Assembly: GCA_934095965.1 (NCBI GenBank)
Contig: CAKOKR010000014.1
Location: 1 to 30,684, forward strand
Length of the DNA stretch: 30,684 bases
Reading direction: 5' to 3'
DNA from: an uncultured Bacilli bacterium
GTDB lineage: Bacteria > Bacillota_I > Bacilli_A > RF39 > UBA660
A program made the position numbers and the translations under genes. The notes under the pieces are model-generated. The model did no database searches and was not told where the DNA came from. It saw only the letters and a program-made list of their open reading frames with translations. Positions 1-6,650 of the stretch are shown one piece after another. Numbering within the stretch: position 1 is the first letter of the stretch; each line of letters starts with the position of its first letter.

Positions 1-73
1 CTCGTAGCCAAGTGGTAAGGCATCAGACTTTGACTCTGACATTCCGCCGGTTCGAATCCTGCCGAGGCAGCCA
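1..73 (+). tRNA. tRNA-Gln (TTG), 5' end cut by window edge
   Basis: The anticodon stem TCAGA/TCTGA encloses the loop CTTTGAC, giving anticodon TTG (glutamine). The D arm is GCC/GGC. The T loop is TTCGAAT, and the gene ends in an encoded CCA. The 3' acceptor strand CGAGGCA pairs with CTCG at positions 1-4, so the first three bases of the tRNA lie just outside the window. The T stem GCCGG/CCTGC has one C-U mismatch where a C-to-A change would give perfect pairing. Confidence 0.93.
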
Positions 74-111
74 TTTATTTTTTAAAAGTAAATGAAAACA
101 AAATTGAATTT

Positions 112-187
112 GGTTCGTTAGCTCAGTAGGTAGAGCATTTGACTTTTAATCAAAGGGTCCTGAGTTCGAATCTCAGACGAGCCACCA
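112..187 (+). tRNA. tRNA-Lys (TTT)
   Basis: A full cloverleaf is visible. The acceptor GGTTCGT pairs with ACGAGCC (one T-G wobble), the D stem is GCTC/GAGC, the anticodon stem TTTGA/TCAAA has loop CTTTTAA with anticodon TTT, and the T arm is CTGAG-TTCGAAT-CTCAG. The discriminator A is followed by an encoded CCA. It lies 38 bp after tRNA-Gln on the same strand and is probably co-transcribed with it as the end of a tRNA cluster. Confidence 0.97.
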
Positions 188-197
188 TTTAAAAATC

Positions 198-221
198 AAA
201 AGTCCATTTGGACTTTTTTTT
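198..221 (+). terminator. Intrinsic terminator of the tRNA cluster
   Basis: The stem AAAAGTCC/GGACTTTT has a 4-nt loop and is followed by a T run, 10 bp after tRNA-Lys. The flanking A-rich bases make it usable from the other side too, so it may also end the minus-strand miaB transcript. Confidence 0.85.
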
Positions 222-250
222 ATGTTATTAACAAATAAAGAGCCAAGAAT

Positions 251-1663
251 TTAATCTTGACTCACTTCTCCATCCAAACTAAAACTCTTAGCATCAGTAA
301 TTTTAACATCAATAATCTTTCCAATTAAATCAGGTGTCCCAACAAAATTAACAAGTTTCATGGTTTCTGTATATCCAAAAACTTTTGAATCGTCTTTTTC
401 ACTTTTACCAACAACCAAAACTTTTTCAATATTTCCAACTAGTTTTCTATTACTTTCCAAAGAATATTTATTTACAAGTTCATTTAATTTATACAATCTT
501 TGTTCTTTTACTTCCATAGAAGTACTATCAATCATTTTAGCTGCTGGCGTTCCTTCTCTCGGAGAAAAAATAAATGTATAAGCTCCATCATACTTACAAT
601 AATCGACAATATCCAATGTTTTTTGAAAATCTTCATCAGATTCATTTGGAAAACCTACGATAATATCTGTAGTAACAGAAACGTTTTTTACTTTATTCTT
701 TATTTCATCAAACAATTTTTTATATTCTTCAATAGTATATTTTCTATTCATTTTTTTTAATATTTCATCACTACCAGATTGAATTGGCAAATGAACATAC
801 GGCATAACATTATCATATTTAGCAATAACGTCAATCATCTTATCAGTAAAATTCCATGGATGTGAAGTAACAAACCTAATACGAGGAATACCTATTTTAG
901 CAACTTCTTCAAGTAAAGTAGCAAAATCATAGCCTAAATCTAAATCTTTACCATAAGCATTAACATTTTGTCCAAGTAAGGTAACTTCAAGATATCCTTT
1001 TTCTTTTAAAGCTTTAACTTCATCTAGAATTTCCTCAATTTTTCTGCTTCTTTCTCTACCCCTGGTATAAGGAACTATACAATATGTACAAAATTTATCA
1101 CAACCATAAATAATATTGATCCACGCACTAAACTTAGAATCTCTATTATACCTAACATTTTCAAAAACAACATCACTATTTGAATAAACCTCAATTTCTT
1201 GCAAATGTTTTTGATTAGCTTTAACAATCATCGATGGCAGTTCATTCAAATTATGGGTACCTACAATAATGTCAATATATTTATGTCTATCATGAATTTC
1301 TTCAATTTCTTTAGGTTGTTGCATCAAACACCCAGTAATAGCAATTATCAAATCTTTGTTAGTCTTTTTTAAATGCTTACATCTTCCTAAATAACCAAAA
1401 ACTTTATCTTTAGCATTTTCTCTAATAGCACAAGTATTTAAAACTACAATATTAGCATCTTCCAACACATCAACAGCAACATACCCAAGAGATTCCAAAT
1501 AATACTTTATTTCTTCAGAATCATGTACGTTCATTTGACACCCATATGTCCTTAAAAAATATTTTTTTCCCTTAAAAAGTGGCTTTATATCCAAATTCAA
1601 CTTTTTTTCTTTAACATCGACCTTACTACGATCTTTTGCAACCATTAAATCAGGTACATTCAT
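251..1663 (-). CDS. miaB: tRNA-2-methylthio-N6-dimethylallyladenosine synthase MiaB
   Basis: This is a radical-SAM methylthiotransferase that adds a 2-methylthio group to N6-isopentenyl-A37 of tRNAs reading UNN codons. The N-terminal UPF0004 domain has the three cysteines of the auxiliary iron-sulfur cluster (C42, C78, C112). The radical-SAM CxxxCxxC follows at C188, C192 and C195 (CDKFCTYC), and a C-terminal TRAM domain covers about residues 400-465. The 470-aa length is normal once a roughly 30-residue N-terminal extension is allowed for. The start has a GGAG Shine-Dalgarno 7 nt upstream. It lies downstream of serS and an unknown gene on the same strand, separated by 80 bp and a weak hairpin. 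The alternative paralog MtaB is less likely because of the YGCQMN and TRGRERSR signatures. Confidence 0.95.
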   Translation of the reverse strand: MNVPDLMVAKDRSKVDVKEKKLNLDIKPLFKGKKYFLRTYGCQMNVHDSEEIKYYLESLGYVAVDVLEDANIVVLNTCAIRENAKDKVFGYLGRCKHLKKTNKDLIIAITGCLMQQPKEIEEIHDRHKYIDIIVGTHNLNELPSMIVKANQKHLQEIEVYSNSDVVFENVRYNRDSKFSAWINIIYGCDKFCTYCIVPYTRGRERSRKIEEILDEVKALKEKGYLEVTLLGQNVNAYGKDLDLGYDFATLLEEVAKIGIPRIRFVTSHPWNFTDKMIDVIAKYDNVMPYVHLPIQSGSDEILKKMNRKYTIEEYKKLFDEIKNKVKNVSVTTDIIVGFPNESDEDFQKTLDIVDYCKYDGAYTFIFSPREGTPAAKMIDSTSMEVKEQRLYKLNELVNKYSLESNRKLVGNIEKVLVVGKSEKDDSKVFGYTETMKLVNFVGTPDLIGKIIDVKITDAKSFSLDGEVSQD

Positions 1664-1731
1664 ATTATCACTCCGTTCATTTGCTTATTTTATCACAAAA
1701 TTCAAATAAATAAAAGCTCTTTACAAAAGAT

Positions 1732-1759
1732 AACAAGGATAACTTAACGTTTCCTTGTT
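1732..1759 (-). terminator. Possible weak terminator after the 1744-2394 gene
   Basis: The 8-bp stem AACAAGGA/TCCTTGTT (read on the minus strand) has a 12-nt loop containing the stop codon of the upstream gene. It is followed by ATCTTTTG, which is a poor T tract. It could attenuate transcription between the unknown gene and miaB rather than fully stop it. Confidence 0.35.
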
Positions 1760-2394
1760 AATTTTTGTTCATATTCAATTACATAATCTAAATTTTCATA
1801 ATATATATTCTTAACTGCCTCAGCAACTTTTTTATCAAACACACGTGTTATATTAGTACTTCCATTTAAATATTTATATCCACCATAATACCATTCACAA
1901 AGAAGATTAAAAAGTTCTTCCTTTTGTACATCTTCAGACAAAGCAACAAAACTACTCGCAGAATAATCTTTTATATTAATATAATTACCATCATAATCAA
2001 AATAAATATTCTGAGCCTTACCGTCGACAGTACGACCCACAAAAAAATCTTGCTTTTCCTTGACATCCCCTTCAATTTCATGTTCCTTCATAACATCTTC
2101 TTGGTATTGAAACTCCGGAGATATTTCATAAACACTATCCTTCAAATTGTCATAATTAAGAATCATCGCTCCAAATTCAAACATCGCATGAAAATAATTA
2201 ACAATTGGAATTAACAATTTAAAATTAAATGTTAAATCAACATCAAACATCTCAAGCATTTCTTTATAATCTAAATTCATCTTCCAAGCCAATGCCTTAA
2301 CTTGAGTTTTAATAAACTTATGCATATCCAAATAAACTTTTCCAGTTGCTACTCCACTCACTATACAAGCAGATAATAAAATTAAATAAACCAT
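1744..2394 (-). CDS. Unknown protein with N-terminal membrane segment
   Basis: I do not recognise this family. The 216-aa product begins with a hydrophobic segment (about residues 1-18, LILLSACIVSGVATG) that could be a signal anchor. A helical segment follows (about 20-80), then an acidic region (about 90-115). The C-terminal half contains WYYGGYKYLNGS and ends in basic residues. A GGAGGG Shine-Dalgarno 4 nt before the ATG supports the start. The gene starts 16 bp after serS, so it is very likely co-transcribed from the serS T-box promoter. That position gives no clear functional hint. No catalytic motif is visible. Confidence 0.7.
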   Translation of the reverse strand: MVYLILLSACIVSGVATGKVYLDMHKFIKTQVKALAWKMNLDYKEMLEMFDVDLTFNFKLLIPIVNYFHAMFEFGAMILNYDNLKDSVYEISPEFQYQEDVMKEHEIEGDVKEKQDFFVGRTVDGKAQNIYFDYDGNYINIKDYSASSFVALSEDVQKEELFNLLCEWYYGGYKYLNGSTNITRVFDKKVAEAVKNIYYENLDYVIEYEQKLTRKR

Positions 2395-2410
2395 AAACCC
2401 TCCATCAATA

Positions 2411-3697
2411 TTAGTTTTTAGGTTTTATTACTTCCAAACCACCCATATAAGGTTGTAAAACTTTTGGAACCTTAACACTTCCATCACTTTGATAGTTATT
2501 TTCAATTAAGGCAATTAATCCACGAGGCGTTGCAACACACGTATTATTAAGAGTATGTAAATAATAATTTCCTTTTTCACCTTTCACTCTGATAGATAAT
2601 CTTCTTGCTTGAGCATCACCTAAATTAGAACAAGAACCAACTTCAAAATATTTTTGTTGTCTTGGACTCCAAGCTTCAATATCACATGACTTAACCTTTA
2701 AATCAGCTAAATCTCCACTACAACATTCAAGTTGACGAACCGGAACATCCATATTTCTAAATATATCAACAGTACATTTCCACATCTTATTATACCAATC
2801 CATAGATTCTTCGGGTTCACATAAAACAATCATTTCTTGCTTCTCAAATTGATGAACTCTATAAAGTCCTCTTTCTTCAAGCCCATGAGATCCCCCCTCT
2901 TTTCTAAAACAAGGTGAATAAGATGTCATCTTAATAGGTAACTCGTCTTTTTTAATAATTTGATCTTTAAACCTTCCAATCATTGAATGTTCACTAGTAC
3001 CAATTAAATATAAATCCTCACCTTCTATTTTATACATCATTGCTTCCATTTCAGGAAAAGACATAACACCAGTAACAACATTACTATGAATCATAAAAGG
3101 TGGTATTGCATATGTAAATCCTTTATCAATCATATAATCTCTAGCATACGCAAGCATTGCCTCATGAAGTCTCGCTATATCACCAAGCAAATAATAAAAT
3201 CCTTCTCCACTTGTTCTTCCAGCTGCTTCTTTATCCATTCCATTTAAATTTAAAATTATATCAGCGTGATAAGGAATTTCATAATCAGGAACAATAGGTT
3301 CACCAAATCTTTCCACCTCAACATTTTCACTATCATCCTTACCAATCGGAACACTTGCATCAATTATATTAGGTATAACTAACATTCTATCTTTAATTTC
3401 TTTAGATAAATTTTCTTCCTTTTCTTCATATTCACTAATTAATTCATTAATCTTACCTACACTTATCTTTACTTCTTCAGCTTCTTCTTTCTTTCCATCT
3501 CTCATAAGCATTCCAATAGATGAACTTAATTCATTCCTTTTTGCACGAAGTTCATCAACTTTCATCTTATATTCACGGTAAGTTTTATCATATTCATAAA
3601 CCTCATCTACCAATCCCAATTTTTCATCTTGAAATTTCTTCTTAATATTTTCCTTGACTAAATCACTATTTTCTCTGATTAACTTAATATCAATCAT
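2411..3697 (-). CDS. serS: Seryl-tRNA synthetase
   Basis: It charges tRNA-Ser (and tRNA-Sec where present) with serine in the cytosol. Residues 1 to about 100 form the tRNA-binding coiled-coil arm, rich in K and E. The class II catalytic domain follows, with motif 2 (FRKEGGSHGLEERGLYRVHQF) and motif 3 near the C-terminus (NNTCVATPRGLIALIEN). The length of 428 aa is typical. The start is chosen at 3697 (MIDIKLIREN): a GGAGG lies 7 nt upstream, whereas the in-frame ATG four codons earlier overlaps that same GGAGG and has no usable Shine-Dalgarno spacing. Expression is controlled by the T-box leader just upstream. Confidence 0.96.
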   Translation of the reverse strand: MIDIKLIRENSDLVKENIKKKFQDEKLGLVDEVYEYDKTYREYKMKVDELRAKRNELSSSIGMLMRDGKKEEAEEVKISVGKINELISEYEEKEENLSKEIKDRMLVIPNIIDASVPIGKDDSENVEVERFGEPIVPDYEIPYHADIILNLNGMDKEAAGRTSGEGFYYLLGDIARLHEAMLAYARDYMIDKGFTYAIPPFMIHSNVVTGVMSFPEMEAMMYKIEGEDLYLIGTSEHSMIGRFKDQIIKKDELPIKMTSYSPCFRKEGGSHGLEERGLYRVHQFEKQEMIVLCEPEESMDWYNKMWKCTVDIFRNMDVPVRQLECCSGDLADLKVKSCDIEAWSPRQQKYFEVGSCSNLGDAQARRLSIRVKGEKGNYYLHTLNNTCVATPRGLIALIENNYQSDGSVKVPKVLQPYMGGLEVIKPKN

Positions 3698-3718
3698 AAT
3701 ATCCTCCATCCTTCAAAC

Positions 3719-3905
3719 AAAAAAGATGATACCCAAGGAGTCATAATGACGGTACCATCCTTTATTTAACTTATTATATAACGGCATCCAACCGGGGAAT
3801 CATTCCCAACTCAAAAGGTAGATTTCACTATTTCCATCAATTCTTTTCCACCAACCAAGAACTCTCTAAATGATTTTCATAATTACTTATCCTTTATCTT
3901 CGTCT
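3719..3905 (-). promoter_or_regulatory. T-box riboswitch leader of serS (specifier UCU)
   Basis: On the minus strand the leader shows stem I features: AGAGAG, then GGTTGGTGGAAA, then GAAATCTACCTTTTGAG. Aligning the last element with the known GAA-codon-A-CCUUUGAG pattern puts the specifier codon at 3822-3820 as UCU (serine). A GGGAAT/ATTCCC hairpin follows. The conserved T-box AAAGGATGGTACCGTC lies at 3763-3748, with the tRNA-end-binding bases UGGU. The alternative terminator pairs GATGGTACC (3759-3751) with GGTATCATC and runs into T residues at 3724-3719. Uncharged tRNA-Ser should stabilise the antiterminator and raise serS expression. Confidence 0.93.
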
Positions 3906-3910
3906 TTACA

Positions 3911-3938
3911 AATCTAATATATCACAAAATCACATCAA
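3911..3938 (-). promoter_or_regulatory. Probable promoter of the serS T-box transcript
   Basis: Read on the minus strand, TTGATG (3938-3933) is followed after 16 bp by TAGATT (3916-3911). This would start RNA near 3904, just before the T-box stem I. Both hexamers match 4 of 6 consensus bases. It lies only 13 bp after the rubrerythrin stop, and no separate terminator is visible between them. Confidence 0.5.
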
Positions 3939-3950
3939 ATACTAGTATTT

Positions 3951-4490
3951 TTAATAATTTTCTGCTTTTAATTCAAAAAAACTTTGTGGATGACCGCATA
4001 CTGGACATACTCCCGGTGCTTCCTTACCTACAACAATATGACCACAATTACGACAAATCCAAATACATTCGCCATCTTTACTAAATACTAGCTTATCATC
4101 AATATTTTTAAGTAATTTACGATATCTTTCTTCATGTGCCTTTTCAATTTTAGCAACACTTTCAAAAAGAAATGCTATTCTATCAAAACCTTCTTCTTTT
4201 GCTACTTTTGCAAATTCAGAATACATATCTGTCCATTCATAGTTTTCTCCATTTGCTGCATCTAATAAATTTTCTTCTGTACTAGGTATACTTCCTCCAT
4301 GAAGTTCTTTAAACCACATTTTAGCATGTTCCTTTTCATTATTGGCAGTTTCTTCAAATATAGCTGCAATTTGTTCATAACCATCCTTTTTAGCTTTTGA
4401 AGCATAATAAGTATACTTATTTCTTGCTTGACTTTCTCCCGCAAATGCTGCCATTAAATTAGCTTCAGTTCTACTTCCTTTTAATTCCAT
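3951..4490 (-). CDS. rbr: Rubrerythrin
   Basis: This is a non-heme di-iron peroxidase that reduces hydrogen peroxide, fed by a rubredoxin-like centre; it is typical of anaerobes. The N-terminal four-helix domain carries the expected ligands E19, E52, H55, E82, E85, E116 and H119, aligned by eye to classical rubrerythrin. The C-terminal rubredoxin-like domain has CRNCG (C146, C149) and CPVCG (C162, C165). The 179-aa length is close to the family norm. The AGGAGG before its start is inside the 3' end of perR, and the two genes overlap by 20 nt, so translation is probably coupled. Confidence 0.96.
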   Translation of the reverse strand: MELKGSRTEANLMAAFAGESQARNKYTYYASKAKKDGYEQIAAIFEETANNEKEHAKMWFKELHGGSIPSTEENLLDAANGENYEWTDMYSEFAKVAKEEGFDRIAFLFESVAKIEKAHEERYRKLLKNIDDKLVFSKDGECIWICRNCGHIVVGKEAPGVCPVCGHPQSFFELKAENY

Positions 4491-4854
4491 CTTTATCCTC
4501 CTTCTGGCATTTTTTACATATGCCCTTTAGAACTATTTCATAATCAGTTACTATATTATTTTGATACTCACTTACAACAGGTATCTCTAAATCAAATACA
4601 TCAATTATTTTACTACACCTATTACATATAAAATGATAATGTGGTATCACTTTATCATAATGTTTCACTCCATTAACTACAATACTAATAATCAACCCTT
4701 GTTCTTCAAGTTGCCCCAAATTACGATACACTGTCCCAAGACTTATATTACTAATATCACGCTTAGCAATATTATATACCCCATAGGCATCTAAATGATT
4801 ATTACTATTATTAATGATATCTAAAATAATTTTTCTTTGTTTAGTATTTTTCAA
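4471..4854 (-). CDS. perR: Fur-family peroxide-sensing repressor (PerR-like)
   Basis: This is a metal-dependent winged-helix repressor. The DNA-reading helix region contains NISLGTVYRNL. Structural zinc cysteines are in CNRC and CKKC. PerR-type regulatory ligands are visible: H19 in HLDAYGVY, the D of HYDK, HYH, and the D of KIIDV at the position where PerR has Asp and Fur usually has Glu. The 127-aa product is short at the N-terminus. The start is TTG at 4854, with AGGAGG 6 nt upstream. It overlaps rubrerythrin, a classical PerR-regulon member, and has a palindromic operator over its own start site. Fur or Zur specificity cannot be excluded from sequence alone. Confidence 0.88.
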   Translation of the reverse strand: MKNTKQRKIILDIINNSNNHLDAYGVYNIAKRDISNISLGTVYRNLGQLEEQGLIISIVVNGVKHYDKVIPHYHFICNRCSKIIDVFDLEIPVVSEYQNNIVTDYEIVLKGICKKCQKEDKDGIKRK

Positions 4855-4865
4855 TATATACCTCC

Positions 4866-4888
4866 TAAATAGTAATGATTACTATTTA
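4866..4888 (-). promoter_or_regulatory. PerR/Fur-type operator (11-1-11 perfect palindrome)
   Basis: A perfect inverted repeat of arms TAAATAGTAAT / ATTACTATTTA surrounds one central base. Its core resembles the PerR box TTATAATnATTATAA. It starts one base after the -10 element of the perR promoter, covering the expected transcription start and running up to the AGGAGG. This is the usual geometry for autorepression of perR-rbr. Confidence 0.85.
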
Positions 4889-4917
4889 AGTATACCACTT
4901 TATAAATAAAAAATCAA
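4889..4917 (-). promoter_or_regulatory. Promoter of the perR-rbr operon
   Basis: On the minus strand TTGATT (4917-4912) is followed by a 17-bp spacer and TATACT (4894-4889). The -10 directly abuts the palindromic operator. On the plus strand the same region offers a poor candidate for spoVS (ATTACT, 17 bp, TATAAA at 4901-4906). If that is used, the operator would overlap its -35 too. Confidence 0.8.
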
Positions 4918-4967
4918 TGCATATTTTAAAAAAAACACCATATATTTAAATGAAAGGAATGGTAATA

Positions 4968-5228
4968 ATGGAAATTCTAAAGGTTTCAACAAAATCTAAC
5001 CCTAGTAAAGTTGCTGGTGCTATAGCAAACATTTACAGAGAAAAAAAAGAAGTAGAAATACAAACTGTCGGAGCAGGATCTCTAAATCAAGCAATTAAAG
5101 CTATTGCAATATGTCGAGGATTCGTAGCACCAACCGGAGATAATCTTGTTGTAATACCAGCATTCAACGACATAACAATAAACGGAGAACAAAAAACTGC
5201 TATAAAACTAATCATAACAAACAAATAA
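4968..5228 (+). CDS. spoVS: Stage V sporulation protein S (SpoVS)
   Basis: This is a small Alba-like protein; in Bacillus subtilis loss of spoVS affects spore coat assembly and septation, and homologs also occur in non-spore-formers. The product matches SpoVS along its whole length: MEILKVSTKSNPSKVAGAI at the start, VGAGSLNQAIKAIAICRGFVAP in the centre, and a TAIKLII end. From the ATG at 4968 it is 86 aa, the same length as the Bacillus protein. The longer ORF from 4950 is rejected because AAAGGA sits 9 nt before 4968 and inside the extension. It is divergent from perR and single-gene, with a terminator directly after. In Bacillus it neighbours rny-ymdB; here it does not. Confidence 0.96.
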   Translation: MEILKVSTKSNPSKVAGAIANIYREKKEVEIQTVGAGSLNQAIKAIAICRGFVAPTGDNLVVIPAFNDITINGEQKTAIKLIITNK

Positions 5229-5251
5229 CGAGCCAAAAGCCCGTTATTTTT
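5224..5251 (+). terminator. Terminator between spoVS and the convergent membrane gene
   Basis: The stem AATAACG-a-GC / GC-c-CGTTATT has one internal mismatch and is followed by TTTTT. It overlaps the stop codon of the convergent gene. The opposite strand has only a weak T-rich flank, so it mainly serves spoVS. Confidence 0.8.
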
Positions 5252-5768
5252 GTTGTAGTCCAATAATTAATGGATCAAATAATTCAAGCATACCATGGAT
5301 TAAAAAGAAATAACCGAGTATTAATACTTGAATATCATTTTCATAATATAAATTCATCGTAGTAAGAAGACCAGCTAAAATAAATAACACTAAACTAATT
5401 ACTTCCACTATCCACATTTTGTTTTTCCTATCATTATAATAATCACCTTTTTTAAGTTTAATCAAAGATAATAAAATAATCCAAATAAGTAAACATAAAG
5501 CTAAATACCACGGAACTTTATTAATATTTAATTTTAACGCAACAATAAATACCGCAATTGATGCTAAACTAGTAAATAACCCTTCAAAATCTCTTGATTT
5601 ATAGGTTAAACCAAATTTAATTAAACTAAGTAATATATATGCCCCAATTACTCCTAAAAATATTACTTTAACATTCACAAAGTGAAACAATGGAAATAAC
5701 AAAAGTACACTACCACAAATAATCAAAAATACTGAAATAATTAAATCAACAATTTGTTTTTTCTTCAT
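5244..5768 (-). CDS. Six-helix membrane protein, possibly HdeD/DUF308-like
   Basis: The 174-aa protein is nearly all membrane. Segments are at about residues 8-27, 33-53, 63-80, 86-105, 118-138 and 145-165, separated by short basic loops such as YKSRD and KLKKGDYYNDRKNK. The six-helix layout and size resemble the HdeD/DUF308 family, but no diagnostic motif lets me be sure. The start has GGAGGAG upstream. It appears monocistronic: its own promoter is at 5796-5824, and it converges on spoVS. Function is unknown. Confidence 0.75.
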   Translation of the reverse strand: MKKKQIVDLIISVFLIICGSVLLLFPLFHFVNVKVIFLGVIGAYILLSLIKFGLTYKSRDFEGLFTSLASIAVFIVALKLNINKVPWYLALCLLIWIILLSLIKLKKGDYYNDRKNKMWIVEVISLVLFILAGLLTTMNLYYENDIQVLILGYFFLIHGMLELFDPLIIGLQQK

Positions 5769-5795
5769 AACAATTCTCCTCCATAACTTACCAAT

Positions 5796-5824
5796 ATTAT
5801 ATCACTTTAAACCAAATAAGTAAA
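5796..5824 (-). promoter_or_regulatory. Promoter of the six-helix membrane gene
   Basis: On the minus strand TTTACT (5824-5819) is followed by a 17-bp spacer and TATAAT (5801-5796), about 30 bp before the start codon. It immediately follows the terminator of the upstream UPF0316 gene, supporting separate transcription. Confidence 0.7.
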
Positions 5825-5826
5825 TT

Positions 5827-5850
5827 AAAACACCTAAGTTTCCTTAAGTG
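5827..5850 (-). terminator. Terminator after the UPF0316 gene
   Basis: The 8-bp stem CACTTAAG/CTTAGGTG has loop GAAA and is followed by TTTTAATTT on the minus strand. It begins directly after the TAG stop of the gene at 5851. Confidence 0.75.
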
Positions 5851-6363
5851 CTATTTAATTATTCCATTTTGAACATACTTTGTATCATTAATAACCACAA
5901 ATGCATCTTTATCATTTTTTCTAATAATATGCGTAAGTGTCTTTAATTTAGATTTATTAAGTTGAATCATTAACATTTTCTTATTATGACTATCACTTGG
6001 ATTTTTTAAATCAATCACAGAAACACCAAAACCAGCATCTCTTATCTCTTTAATTAGTTTTTCACATCCATCTTCCTTCGTAGTAACTTGTACCCCGATT
6101 AAGCTTTCCATAAAATTAACAGTAATATAACTTCCAATATATGTACCTGTTGCATAACCACCAGCATAACATATTGGAATTAACCATGATGTAACATCAG
6201 TAGTAAGTGCCTCTCTAGCTATCAAAAACCAAATCAGTACTTCCACAAATGCAATCATCGCTGCAGTATTTTTTCTTCCTCTTACAACCAACACAGTTCT
6301 AACAGTCCCAAGGGTTACATCAATAATTCTTGCAAAAAATATCTTAAGGCACATAAATAACAT
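5851..6363 (-). CDS. UPF0316 (DUF5698/DUF2179) membrane protein
   Basis: It has an N-terminal set of three hydrophobic segments (about residues 1-20, 36-54 and 60-85). The family-typical stretch is FFARIIDVTLGTVRTVLVVRGRK, followed by small-residue-rich YAGGYATGTYIG. A soluble C-terminal domain of DUF2179 type (about 95-165) contains IRDAGFGVSVID and ends DAFVVINDTKYVQNG. The 170-aa length is normal for the family (YebE in Bacillus subtilis). The role is not established. It follows the zinc-ribbon gene by 11 bp on the same strand, so they are probably one transcript. Confidence 0.88.
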   Translation of the reverse strand: MLFMCLKIFFARIIDVTLGTVRTVLVVRGRKNTAAMIAFVEVLIWFLIAREALTTDVTSWLIPICYAGGYATGTYIGSYITVNFMESLIGVQVTTKEDGCEKLIKEIRDAGFGVSVIDLKNPSDSHNKKMLMIQLNKSKLKTLTHIIRKNDKDAFVVINDTKYVQNGIIK

Positions 6364-6374
6364 ATTAACACTCC

Positions 6375-6641
6375 TTACATATTCATTAGTATAGCCAAAA
6401 ATATTAAAACTAACAATACTATTACTATAGAAATAAATCCAAGGATTTTATTTTCTTTAACTTCACGATACTCTATTTTATTTTCATGACCATATTTCTC
6501 ACTCAATAAAACTATTCTTTCATTTTCTCTATCTTTATACTTTCTTTGATTTTTTATCTGTTCTTGACTCATCAAAGTACCACAAAACTTACATACAATA
6601 CCATCACTAGGTAATGGATTCTTACAATTCTTACAAATCAT
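6375..6641 (-). CDS. Small zinc-ribbon protein with C-terminal membrane anchor
   Basis: The 88-aa product starts with a four-cysteine zinc ribbon (C3, C6, C17, C20: CKNC and CKFC). A charged linker follows (about 22-65), then a single C-terminal hydrophobic segment (about 68-86, LGFISIVIVLLVLIFLAIL). The ribbon would face the cytoplasm. The start has GAGGT upstream, within 10 bp of the stop of the glycine-rich protein gene, so it is likely translated from the same mRNA. Such tail-anchored zinc ribbons are common in Firmicutes and have no fixed function. Confidence 0.85.
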   Translation of the reverse strand: MICKNCKNPLPSDGIVCKFCGTLMSQEQIKNQRKYKDRENERIVLLSEKYGHENKIEYREVKENKILGFISIVIVLLVLIFLAILMNM

Positions 6642-6650
6642 AATACCTCA

